From contig NC_092323.1 of assembly GCF_036785885.1 (NCBI RefSeq), positions 15,012,501 through 15,076,500 of the forward strand: a stretch of DNA of 64,000 nucleotides, written 5' to 3'. Numbering within the stretch: position 1 is the stretch's first letter; each line of letters starts with the position of its first letter. The position numbers were made by a program, and so were the translations under genes. This DNA is from Coffea arabica. Its lineage: Eukaryota; Streptophyta; Magnoliopsida; Gentianales; Rubiaceae. This document shows positions 1 to 8,489 of this stretch, one piece after another. The notes below the pieces were generated by a model. That model was not told where the DNA came from. It ran no database searches and worked only from the letters and a program-made list of their open reading frames with translations.

Positions 1-209
1 CCATATTCATCTTTAAACAATGAATAGACAGGAGAAAACAAATATGATGCAGTTCTTTCTTTTCAGCTCCTCATATGTTCAAAATAAATCCAATTCCAAT
101 TGTAAGATAAACACATGCACTTAAGTTTGGACAGCTGCTTGAAAGCAGTGACCATTAAAGATTAGTAGCAGTATCAAAATGAGAAATAGTGTCACAAGTA
201 CCATTCAAC

Positions 210-2188
210 CTGAAACGAACAACTCTGACAGGTCAAGATGCTACCAAGGATCCCATCAAAAGGTCCAAGGAAACTACGCCGCCATCTTTGCTGTTCAGAT
301 TCCCTTAGCCTCTTTCTTGGAGCAAGAATTCTGGAATTATCGAGTACAGTTGCATCAGCCAAGGAGCTGGGCCTGTGAACATAAGATTCTGACAATTCTT
401 CCCTCAAAGAAGAGAGAAGATGAAAGAATGCTTCCTCTGCATCCTACACATAGAACAGCTTGACCATTAAGCTGATAAAAAGTAACCCTAGCACAACCTA
501 TTCCAGTGCTGATTATTAAAATGTCCACCTGCTGGCTAGTTAAGCTGAAACTTGGCATGTAATTCTCCATAGCAACCATCACCTTTCGTGGACTTCGTAC
601 AGATCTCACATATTGAACCATACATAGTTCTGCAGGATACAATTAAACACATAAACTTGCCATGAAAAACCGAAAAAACAACCACTATTAATGAGACCCA
701 CAGGGTAAGCTGAAAGCTGCTTATAATTTAACACATCCGAGTTGCAGAAATACTCTCTCTATTAATTTATTCACTACTTGGTGCTGATGTTGCTATATCT
801 TAAACCAGTGCAGATTTGAGGATTACAGGATAAAATTACATCAGATTACCTCAGGTACAAAACAATGAAGGACTTAAACATTAAGTTGCCACAAAATGCA
901 AATTCCCTTATGGCTAGACATGACTCTTCCCAATGTGACAAAACAGCCATTTGAGTGCAATTTCTGGCATGAATAAAGAATCATATCCTTAGCTAGTTAG
1001 ACTAGAAAATTGTGGCAATTTTCTGGCCTGCCCAATAACAAATCGTATTCATGATTTGCAGCAAGACGGATCATAAAGCACTCGTTAACAACCATTTATT
1101 ATTATTAAAATAACTTTCAGAGCATTCCTTCAATGAAATCTATACAAAGCAATTAAGCAAGACCATCTGAGTTCATATCCAATTATTAATTGCCATAAGT
1201 AGTCATTGTCCAAAGGCATAAATGGGCAGGCATGCTCATTCATTTAGCATGGAATTACCCAAATTCAAAGCAATTTCCATTTATACACAAGTTCTACACA
1301 AACCTTCCAGCAGGGATGTCACGGCAGCAGTAAGAGGCAATGCTTTAGCACTCTCTTCTACTGATGGAAACTTATAGTCCTCAAAGACGATATCGAGGAA
1401 TCTTTGAAAACTCGAACAACTAGCCAAAGCCTACGAATAAAGGTAAGCATAAGACGAAATACTCAAAAAAAAAAAAAAGTGTGCTAGAGCTCTCAATATA
1501 TATTCCAACTTAATACAAACAACATGCAATCTTTAATAACTTAGCAGATGAAAAACCAACGATATATTTGAAACAAGAAGGAACCAACACAAAATTCCAA
1601 AAGCATTCAATAAGCTCAAAAACAAACAACCCAATGAGGTGTATATTAATTATAAAAAGACAATTATAAATTTGATCTATCTGAAGAATAGATTAAATAA
1701 ATCTTAATCAAAGACTTTGAAATCCGAATTTATGTAAGAAGTAGATGACCATGGTAGGCCAAAGCAAATAAAGTTCCCAACTTTACTACAAGTCGGCATA
1801 AAATTAGCTCAGAAACAAACATCCATTGAGGTAAAGCCACAAAAAATAAAATAGAATAAAAACAAGAGCCATGTCATGAATTTGAATATACCTGCAAAAC
1901 AACATTCAAGAAACAATTGTTTCCAAGGTTTTGCAATCCGGGCACAACCCAATTTTTGTCAGAACTAACAAGTCCATCAGATGATGACCATGGTAGACCA
2001 AAGTTGACAAAGCTTCCAACTTTACCATCTTTGACAGCCAAGATCAAGCCAGTAGCACCCAAAAGGCTTGCAGCCACTGATATGTGAAGCCCGGTTGGTG
2101 AACTCCAGTTCACTTGGGGCAAAAATTTGGCTCCAAATTTCAATTTTTCTACAAGGGACTGAATATCTATTCTTCCTTGAATTTTCAT
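210..2188 (-). CDS. UBP27: UBP27-like ubiquitin C-terminal hydrolase, 5' part (partial)
   Basis: Cysteine protease of the USP/C19 family that removes ubiquitin. In Arabidopsis UBP27 is anchored in the mitochondrial outer membrane. Visible coding exons on the minus strand, in order: 2188-1892, 1430-1304, 629-529 and 443-210, all with GT-AG borders and continuous frame. Residues about 37-51 form a hydrophobic segment that fits the N-terminal membrane anchor. The Cys box NLGNNCFLN follows, with the catalytic Cys at residue 92. Exon 3 encodes SPRKVMVAMENYMPSF. Exon 4 starts DAEEAFFHLLSSLREE, the usual block after the QQ of exon 3, and ends with the zinc-ribbon-like LTCQSC. The His box and C-terminus lie beyond the left edge, so the protein is incomplete here. 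The start at 2188 is the first Met before the anchor. Family assignment is firm; orthology to UBP27 is inferred from the anchor-plus-Cys-box order. Confidence 0.88.
1741..1792 (-). repeat. Diverged copy of an exon 1 segment inside intron 1 of the UBP27-like gene
   Basis: On the minus strand this piece reads as SKVGNFICFGLPWSS. It parallels GKVGSFVNFGLPWSS encoded by exon 1 at about 1979-2030. The two share blocks such as gaccatggtag and ccaaag. It has no obvious splice sites of its own and looks like an old partial duplication. Confidence 0.6.
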
Positions 2189-2650
2189 GGCTCATAGACA
2201 AAAATTACCTATCCCAATTCTCAAGTACTTCTGTATCTCTTCGTCGGTACTATGGGGAATCTATCGCGCCTTCGTTGGCACTCGTTCTTTCCATTATTTA
2301 CCAATTGCCCCAAAAATATGGGAATTGGCAATTTGACTGCTTTTTTAACCTTTTGCAATTTGACTGCTATGGTGCTGTATTATATGGTTCATGCTAATTT
2401 GAAGCTCTAAATTATACACTTGTTTTTTCCAGTTCTAATAAAGTTCTTTATAATTTTGCTTTTTTTATGAGAGTGTGTAATTTAAAATTTTTTATGCTAA
2501 TTTTTTCAATATGTCAACTAATAATTGCCACCTTCACACTTGATCTTATGTTACTCTACTAAATTATCGGTTACGAACTTAACATCAAGTTAGTAGGAAC
2601 AATAATCTTACAGTAAATTTTTAGGTTTGTAGCAATTGTTCCTTGCAATA

Positions 2651-3006
2651 ATAACTTATAATTGTCAAAAAGAAAGGAAAAAAAACTATATCATTCATTA
2701 GAAATGTATATGCTTTTTTTTTAACGTTGTAAATAGGGTTTGGCAATTGTATCCTGGTTGAATTGTATAAGTTGATGCTTAATTTAAATGCTTGGTTTGT
2801 GATATATAAAGTGTGATGTTCTTTTTTATAATAACTTATAATTGTCAAAAAGAAAGGAAAAAAAACTATATCATTCATTAGAAATGTATATGTTTTTTTT
2901 TTAACGTTGTAAATAGGGTTTGGCAATTGTATCCTGGTTGAATTGTATAAATTGATGCTTAATTTAAATGCTTGGTTTGTGATATATAAAGTGTGATGTT
3001 CTTTTT
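2651..3006. repeat. Two-copy tandem duplication, 180-bp period
   Basis: Bases 2651-2826 and 2831-3006 are almost identical (two mismatches seen by eye) at an exact 180-bp offset. The unit is AT-rich and non-coding. It lies between the divergent UBP27-like gene and the snoRNA locus. The near identity implies a recent duplication. Confidence 0.93.
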
Positions 3007-3980
3007 ATATTTCATAAAGAATTCTCACTTATGAGGATCTGTGCATATAGTTTGTGATTCAAATGGTATGCATTATAAAAGAGATGCAAATTAATATATG
3101 TTCATGTTGTTTTCTTACAATTGAGATTATCTATTCATATTACAGAAACATAACTGTTTGTTTGTGGTGTAATCTGGATTTTACATTTATACCCTAATGA
3201 AACTGCATAATTGACTTTTTTTGTTAGTTAGGTTAATTATTTATATATATTTTACATTTTGTAACCCAATGAAAATGCACGACAAATTTTGTATGGGTTA
3301 GGTTAAATTTTTTTTTTAACAACCTTAAGGTCATCAACATAGTTTCAAGTATTAAATTTTCAAAAATATAAACACTTCAATTTTTTCTTTAAAAAATATT
3401 AGATATATATATTGTTAGTAATATGAGAAAATTTAAATTAAGTATAAGTAAAATGTTCAATTACATGGAGTAATATATTACAAAGATCAGGGTTAGTTAT
3501 GACAATTAATAACGTTAAATAAATTAAAGGACGTTTTCACAAGGAGAAGGTATAATTTTACAAAACTCTATTTTTTGGAAAATTGGCATGAATTAGTTAG
3601 ATTTGCAAATTGTCTTATAGTTTTCCTATTCTAATAACAAAAGACACCCATAAAATTGAGTTAAATGAATTTTCTTCCCTCAATGTCCTAAAATACCTAT
3701 TTGTTATTTGAAAAACTATATATCATCTACTCTCTTTCTCTCTCTTTTTCTACCCCCTGTAAGTCTTCTCCTTTAGCAATGCCTCAATAAGCCAATGGCC
3801 TAAATCTAAAATTTTTTGTAATTAATAATATTAACAATCACCATATAATAATATTGATTCAAATTTCTTTTTTTAGTGTTCTTGATTTATTTTGCAGTAC
3901 CAGTGGAGGTAAGTGTAATTATCGAAATATATAGGTACCTGTACTGACAATAATTATCAAAGTACCCTAGGAAATATTTT
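3007..3980. other. AT-rich intergenic DNA
   Basis: Poly(T)/poly(A) runs and short TA-rich stretches. No coding potential, RNA gene or transposon ends were recognised. Confidence 0.5.
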
Positions 3981-3998
3981 GGTCCTCATGAAATAATT

Positions 3999-4200
3999 TG
4001 GGCCCTTGGGAGGAGGGCTACAACACGAAGTTTAAACCCCAAGCACAGCAACCGAGTTCACTCTGGGCCCAATCAGAGACCCTGAAGAGTCCAGATTGTT
4101 CCGGAACTGTAATCCATATCTCAGCCGTCCATTTTCCGTAAAACCCTAAACCCATTCCGGAACCAATATAAACCCTAGACTCCTTTTCTTCTATATAACT
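3999..4200 (+). promoter_or_regulatory. Promoter of the snoRNA cluster: site II, telo-box, TATA
   Basis: Two site II elements (TGGGCC) lie at 3999-4004 and 4064-4069. A telo-box AAACCCTAA is at 4141-4149 and a second AACCCTAG follows near 4171. TATA-like boxes are TATAAA at 4167-4172 and TATATAA at 4192-4198. Site II plus telo-box is the known signature of plant ribosomal-protein and snoRNA gene promoters transcribed by Pol II. The pairing with a TATA box just upstream of the first snoRNA supports a dedicated promoter rather than an intronic host gene. The transcription start is probably close to 4200, by inference. Confidence 0.75.
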
Positions 4201-4295
4201 ATCCCAAAACCCTGTCGTTGCCTTCATTGGTAGCTCTCGCCAAGTCCGCCGCAGAATTACTTCCGATTCATTTCTGAGCTCGTTCTTTTCTGATG

Positions 4296-4550
4296 ATTTC
4301 TGGTTCTGGATTGAATTCTACTCCGGTAGCTTGATTTGTTCGTTGGTTTTTTAGTTTTTCCGTTGAAAGGTTGAAAATTTTGATGGTGTTTTTGCTAATT
4401 TTACTCCGCGGAATCAGCATCTCCAATTCACTTGCGAGATTTTTTTTTCTGGTCTCATTAGTGGTTGGATCTGGATCTAATTCTACTCTGGTAGCTTGAG
4501 TTTTTTAGTTTCTGATGCTTTTTGATTGAAAAGTTGAAAACTTTGATTGT
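4296..4550 (+). repeat. Imperfect direct duplication in the leader of the snoRNA transcript
   Basis: The block around 4296-4380 recurs, diverged, around 4465-4545. Both copies share attctactc, ggtagcttga, tttttagttt and a gttgaaaa motif. No function is recognised. Confidence 0.6.
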
Positions 4551-4623
4551 ATTCTGCTATTCCGATTTCATTGTTTTTTATTAGATTTTTTGCACGAATT
4601 TCTCGTTATTTATAAAATTTCTA

Positions 4624-4720
4624 GGTGTCTAAGATGACACAAAAAGGCTCGAGAGCTTTCGCCTACGCCAGGCTTGAAAGCTTATGCTGCCTTTTTATTC
4701 TAATTTCTATCTGAGGCACC
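4624..4720 (+). ncRNA. U14-like C/D-box RNA without the U14 rRNA-pairing domains
   Basis: A six-pair terminal stem (4624-4629 with 4715-4720, one U-G pair) closes a degenerate C box AAGATGA (4631-4637) and a D box CTGA (4711-4714). The middle, from gagagctttcgcc to gcttatgctgcc, closely matches the central hairpin region of the three U14 copies downstream. The two U14 signatures are missing: domain A (CATTCGCAGT) and domain B (TCCTTCCTTGGATGT). The bases before the D box have no rRNA complement that I recognise. It may be a diverged U14 paralogue with a new target or a decaying copy. The intact terminal stem argues for a processed RNA. Confidence 0.6.
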
Positions 4721-4810
4721 CCCTCCATACCTCCATTATTACAACTTTTTTTCAAAAAACTTTAACGTGTAAGGATAAATGCTACAGGCATGTATGTTTA
4801 TTTGTTTAGG

Positions 4811-4953
4811 AGGGACTATTAACGTTGGCCCTTTAGCATTGGATTGAATTATTGCTTCAGGGATTTAGAAGTTCCTGATATGCAATTTCATCCATCCAAT
4901 CACTTTGTCAGCAATACCATATGTTTTGCTGGTCATTCAAGGATGGAATACCA
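4811..4953 (+). ncRNA. H/ACA snoRNA family, copy 1 (divergent, ATA box)
   Basis: Two hairpins: the 5' one closes with AGGGAC (4811-4816) and GTTCCT (4871-4876), the 3' one with CCATCC (4892-4897) and GGATGG (4941-4946). The terminal box is ATA (4948-4950) followed by three bases, where the sister copies have ACA. The region between the hairpins (gatatgcaa) has only a weak H box. It aligns with copies 2-4, sharing ttttgctg and the closing stems. It could be functional (ATA is tolerated in some H/ACA RNAs) or decaying. Confidence 0.6.
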
Positions 4954-5004
4954 AAACTATTGGTTCTGTTTTTGTTTTGGATATGTTTTGCTAAATTGGA
5001 AATT

Positions 5005-5127
5005 AGCAATGATGACAAATGCAAGGGCTTGTTTCTCAAAACATTCGCAGTGGCCGCCTAAGAGCTTTCGCCTTCGCCGGGCTTGAGAGCTTATGCTGCT
5101 TCTATCCTTCCTTGGATGTCTGAGCGT
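5005..5127 (+). ncRNA. U14: U14 C/D-box snoRNA, copy 1
   Basis: C box ATGATGA at 5009-5015 and D box CTGA at 5120-5123. Domain A CATTCGCAGT is at 5042-5051 and domain B TCCTTCCTTGGATGT at 5105-5119. Both domains are conserved in U14 from yeast to humans. Domain A pairs with 18S rRNA and is needed for pre-18S processing. Domain B next to the D box guides 2'-O-methylation of an 18S cytidine (C414 in yeast). The central segment with gagctttcgcc is the plant-type variable domain. The RNA acts in the nucleolus as a box C/D snoRNP. Ends are approximate. Confidence 0.95.
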
Positions 5128-5271
5128 TTACTCTTTCTTCGTTCTTTCTTTTCTAATTCTTGGCTTTTTTTCCTTTTCTGTTCCTTGGCTTAAGTTTTGA
5201 AGTCTGTTCTTGTTTCTGGTTTAGGATAGGATCAATGATTCGAGTTTCAGTTGTATGAGTTATAACATTTG

Positions 5272-5394
5272 GTTTATGATGACAAATCCAAAGGCTTGTT
5301 TCTCAAAACATTCGCAGTGGCCGCCTAAGAGCTTTCGCCTTCGCCAGGCTTGAGAGCTTGTGCTGCTTTTATCCTTCCTTGGATGTCTGAAACA
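5272..5394 (+). ncRNA. U14: U14 C/D-box snoRNA, copy 2
   Basis: C box ATGATGA at 5276-5282, domain A at 5309-5318, domain B at 5372-5386 and D box CTGA at 5387-5390. It is nearly identical to copy 1, with small changes after the C box and in the central loop. All rRNA-pairing bases are intact, so it should be functional. It follows copy 1 after about 145 bp of spacer. Confidence 0.95.
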
Positions 5395-5730
5395 TTTATT
5401 TATCATCATTCAGTGTGTTTCTTGTGCTGTGGTATGTTCAAGATGTACACCTTCTGTTGGAGAAGGTTAGAAGATTACTTTGGGCTTGTCAGTTGCCAAT
5501 TAGGCTTTAAGGTCTTTATTTGGACCATGTTGCAGTTTTAAATTTGTAGTGATGCTTGTTTCAACCATTGTTGAGCTAACACCGAGAATTGTGTTGTAGA
5601 ATTATGTCCCTCTGTTAGCAACGACAGTGAATTTTAATTGATTATGAAGTTGCATTTAGGACATGGGTGTGAGTTTGCAGTAGCTATCAACTACTAAATT
5701 GGTTACATTCCTGTAGGGGCTTTGGATTTT

Positions 5731-5869
5731 GGGACTTTTGATGTCTGCCCCTTTTGCATCAATTTGAGTTGCTTTTGGGATGAACAAGTCCCCTATATAC
5801 AATTATTCATCCTATACGTAATCTGCACTTCTTTTGATGTTTCACTGATTATGCAGTGATGGAACAATT
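5731..5869 (+). ncRNA. H/ACA snoRNA family, copy 2
   Basis: The 5' hairpin closes with GGGACTT (5731-5737) and AAGTCCC (5786-5792), seven pairs. H box ATACAA is at 5797-5802 and matches ANANNA. The 3' hairpin closes with TTCATC (5806-5811 region) and GATGGA. ACA box at 5864-5866 with three bases to the predicted 3' end. A full two-hairpin H-hinge-ACA layout makes it a likely pseudouridylation guide. Its target was not determined. H/ACA RNAs are known partners of U14 in plant clusters. Confidence 0.75.
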
Positions 5870-6025
5870 TTTTTAGCTCTTGGAATGTGACTGTGTTTCT
5901 CGCATGATATGTTTGGTCACCATCTTTGTGTTATGTTTCTTTAGTTGTTTCTTGATGCCTCGTCCCAATTTTTATTTTGTCATCTAGTTAGCATACTTTT
6001 GTATTGTTGCAGTTATTAATTTTTG

Positions 6026-6148
6026 GTTAATGATGACAAATGCAAGGGCTTGTTTCTCAAAACATTCGCAGTGGCCGCCTAAGAGCTTTCGCCTTTGCCG
6101 GGCTTGAGAGCTTATGCTGCTTCTATCCTTCCTTGGATGTCTGAAGCA
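6026..6148 (+). ncRNA. U14: U14 C/D-box snoRNA, copy 3
   Basis: C box ATGATGA at 6030-6036, domain A CATTCGCAGT at 6063-6072, domain B at 6126-6140 and D box CTGA at 6141-6144. The sequence matches copy 1 across almost the whole RNA. Copies 1 and 3 are closer to each other than to copy 2 just after the C box. Confidence 0.95.
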
Positions 6149-6539
6149 ATCTCCTACTATTGCTTTGAATTGATCTTGTTTAATTTTGTTTGTTCTTTTA
6201 TTTGATTTATTCTTTTTGCCCTGCAGTTACTTGATAGATGGAACATTGCATGGTTTTATCTGATTAGGTAATTTATCTGTTGTGTTTTTGCTTGCCTGTT
6301 TTCTCTTTCTTAAATATTGATGTACAAGTCCTTGAGAGATTTTTTTGCTTCACGCGAGCAAGTTGGTTGAAGAGAGGCCCACTTACAGTGTGTCAGTGGA
6401 TAGGATAGATAATTTTTACTTTGTACTTTCATTAATTTTGGTCCTCTGAATTAGGGTTTCAAGATAGGATGAATTAGTTGCCTATGAAATTGCAACCTTT
6501 GCGTGTTTAGGACTATGAAACATGGAAGAACTATTATCT

Positions 6540-6682
6540 GGGACTTTCAACGTCTGCCCCTTTGGCATGTATCTGGGTTGCTTTTGGGATGAACAGGTCC
6601 CTTACATCCAATCATCATTCATCCTATACTTAATCTGCATTGCTGGTATATGTTTTGCTGATTATACGGGGATGAAACAAAA
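6540..6682 (+). ncRNA. H/ACA snoRNA family, copy 3
   Basis: The 5' hairpin closes with GGGACTT (6540-6546) and AGGTCCC (6595-6601). The 3' hairpin closes with TTCATCC (6618-6624) and GGATGAA (6670-6676). ACA box at 6677-6679. The hinge at 6604-6609 is ACATCC, one base off the ANANNA rule. Loop sequence is close to copy 2, including gttgcttttgggatgaaca and gtctgcccc. It is probably functional, with a weak H box. Confidence 0.72.
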
Positions 6683-7110
6683 TTTTCCTTCTTGGTGTTG
6701 TACTTTTTTGTTGCTTGGGACTATTCTTTTTTCTAATTGTTGTTAGGGATTTAATGCTGTTGAGAACTTTGAAAACTTATAAACGAGAAATGGGAAAAGC
6801 GAATTCTGTTTGCTTCCTGATGTTTATTTGATAGTGGCTCTTTAATGACGATTCTTTGTATTGGGGCGAGCTGCTGTTGTGCTTGTAAAACCCACGAGTT
6901 TTTCAATAATCGTCAGACATAAAGCACTTGTTTTTGTGGTTGAGGCTTCTAATGAAGAATCCCACTGTGATGAGTTGCGTTCTCATATCCTATCGCCTTG
7001 TGTAGCAGAGTCTCTGCTATGACCTCTTGGGATTGGCCATGAGAAATACATTCAACACACACACACACCGACACATTTATTACAGGTTTATCAAAGTTCA
7101 AAGAGAAAAT

Positions 7111-7202
7111 ATGCCTATGATGAGATCTATACCAAAAATACCATCTTTCGGGACTGAATGGCTTGTTAATAGCCTTGCTGTCATTCTGCAATTCTGAGGC
7201 AT
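7111..7202 (+). ncRNA. C/D-box snoRNA with 25S and 5.8S guides (snR39BY type)
   Basis: A terminal stem ATGCC (7111-7115) with GGCAT (7198-7202) encloses C box ATGATGA (7117-7123) and D box CTGA (7194-7197). An internal D' box CTGA is at 7154-7157. Before D', the guide ACCATCTTTCGGG is complementary over 13 bases to the conserved 25S segment CCCGAAAGATGGT. The fifth base from D' pairs with its G, the site guided by snR39b in yeast (Gm805). Before D, the guide TTCTGCAATT pairs with 5.8S AATTGCAGAA, and the fifth base pairs with its G, equivalent to human Gm75. Both targets match what I recall of plant snoR39BY. rRNA sequences are from memory, not computed. Confidence 0.8.
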
Positions 7203-7372
7203 TCTATCTTATTGATAGCCCTTTAATTCACGTATTTGATTAGATTATCCCATTATCTCAACGGCCTGACCATTTTTGCTTTGAAAACTTTGTTGCAAAA
7301 CTTTGTTGGTTAGTAAAGAATTTAAGATCAAATATTTTTCTATACCTGTAGTGATTCCACTACAGCTAATTT

Positions 7373-7428
7373 AGTGCTTATGGACGGTCCGGTGCTGTTT
7401 AGTTTTTGCACAACAGCACTTAACATAA
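7373..7428 (+). ncRNA. Possible half H/ACA element (hairpin plus ACA)
   Basis: AGTGCT (7373-7378) pairs with AGCACT (7415-7420), followed by an ACA trinucleotide (7423-7425). A perfect 8-bp hairpin with a 4-base loop lies just upstream (ctgtagtg and cactacag, about 7346-7365). No convincing H box joins them, so an H/ACA call is weak. Confidence 0.25.
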
Positions 7429-8343
7429 TCATAAGCTACATTTAGTTTGGCCACCTTTTCTTTGAAGCCTCTTTCTCAATTTAACCTAGAAGAGGCTATC
7501 CTGTAGTGGCTGATATCTCATATGTAAATTATGAAAATGTACATGGATTAATACTGTTCATTCAATGTGCTGAATATGGGTTCTGCTTTCAGTTTGTGAT
7601 AATTCTATGATTTCGAATTGCAGGTCTTTGATTTTGCTGTGAAGGATATTTTAGTTTATTGTTTTGCCCCCATTCACCTGATGATTTGACAGGTTCAAGT
7701 AAATCATCTGGAGAACCGACCCACACAAAAGCTACAAGCGTGTATTACATCAATTTAGATATAGTACTATTGGTGTCATTATATCAAGCGATCAAGACCC
7801 AATAGATCTTAGAAAATATTTCTGCCAAATGTATATTCTATCATCCAAGAAATTGAGTGATTCCTTCTTTCTTCTAACTTTGAAATGAAAGTATCGATAG
7901 ATACTGTCAAGGGGCGAGTGGATGTCCTTCAGGCTGTTCCTACCAGTTAGAAGGTTTAGGGTTTAATGGATGCATAATGTGTCAGGATTGTATCTGTAAA
8001 TCGCAGTATTGAATCAACTTTGATGTACTGTGTTGATTTAATTTTGAGTTTGACAGAGTAATAGTGGTACCAAATTTGCCTGGATCTTTCTATGCATTGT
8101 GCTGTATTTTGTTTTCTTCTCCTGGTCGTATCGATCACATTAAGAGCATTTCCATTATAGATCAATTATTTTTTTCGTAGTCAATTAGAGGATTCGACAA
8201 AGATGTAGTACACATAATTGAAGGAACCCTGAATACGGGTTTTACTGTTTCATTTTCCAATGGTTATATATTCGTCCAGAGATTTGTTCTATTGAAGCTC
8301 AATATGCTCGCAAGAAGCTGAGAAGGTTAATTGAACTGTTTCA

Positions 8344-8489
8344 GGGACTTGTGAATGTCTTGCCCTTGAGCGTGAAATCAATTGCTCGAGGGAATAAAAG
8401 GAGTCCCTTACATGAAGATCCATCCCTTTGCTTGGTCAGCAATCCTTCTTGACATTATGCTTTGTTGACCACTCAGGGATGGAACAATT
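8344..8489 (+). ncRNA. H/ACA snoRNA family, copy 4
   Basis: The 5' hairpin closes with GGGACT (8344-8349) and AGTCCC (8402-8407). H box ACATGA at 8410-8415 fits ANANNA exactly. The 3' hairpin closes with an 8-bp stem, CCATCCCT (8420-8427) and AGGGATGG (8475-8482). ACA box at 8484-8486. The stems and boxes are the best of the four copies, although the inner loops differ most, so its target may differ. It is the last recognisable member of the array. Confidence 0.75.

Noticed and set aside
6967-7060. GTGATGA C-box-like motif
   Set aside because: No D box at suitable distance and no terminal stem.
7680-7760. CTGATGA motif as a possible C box
   Set aside because: First base off consensus and no D box or closing stem follows.
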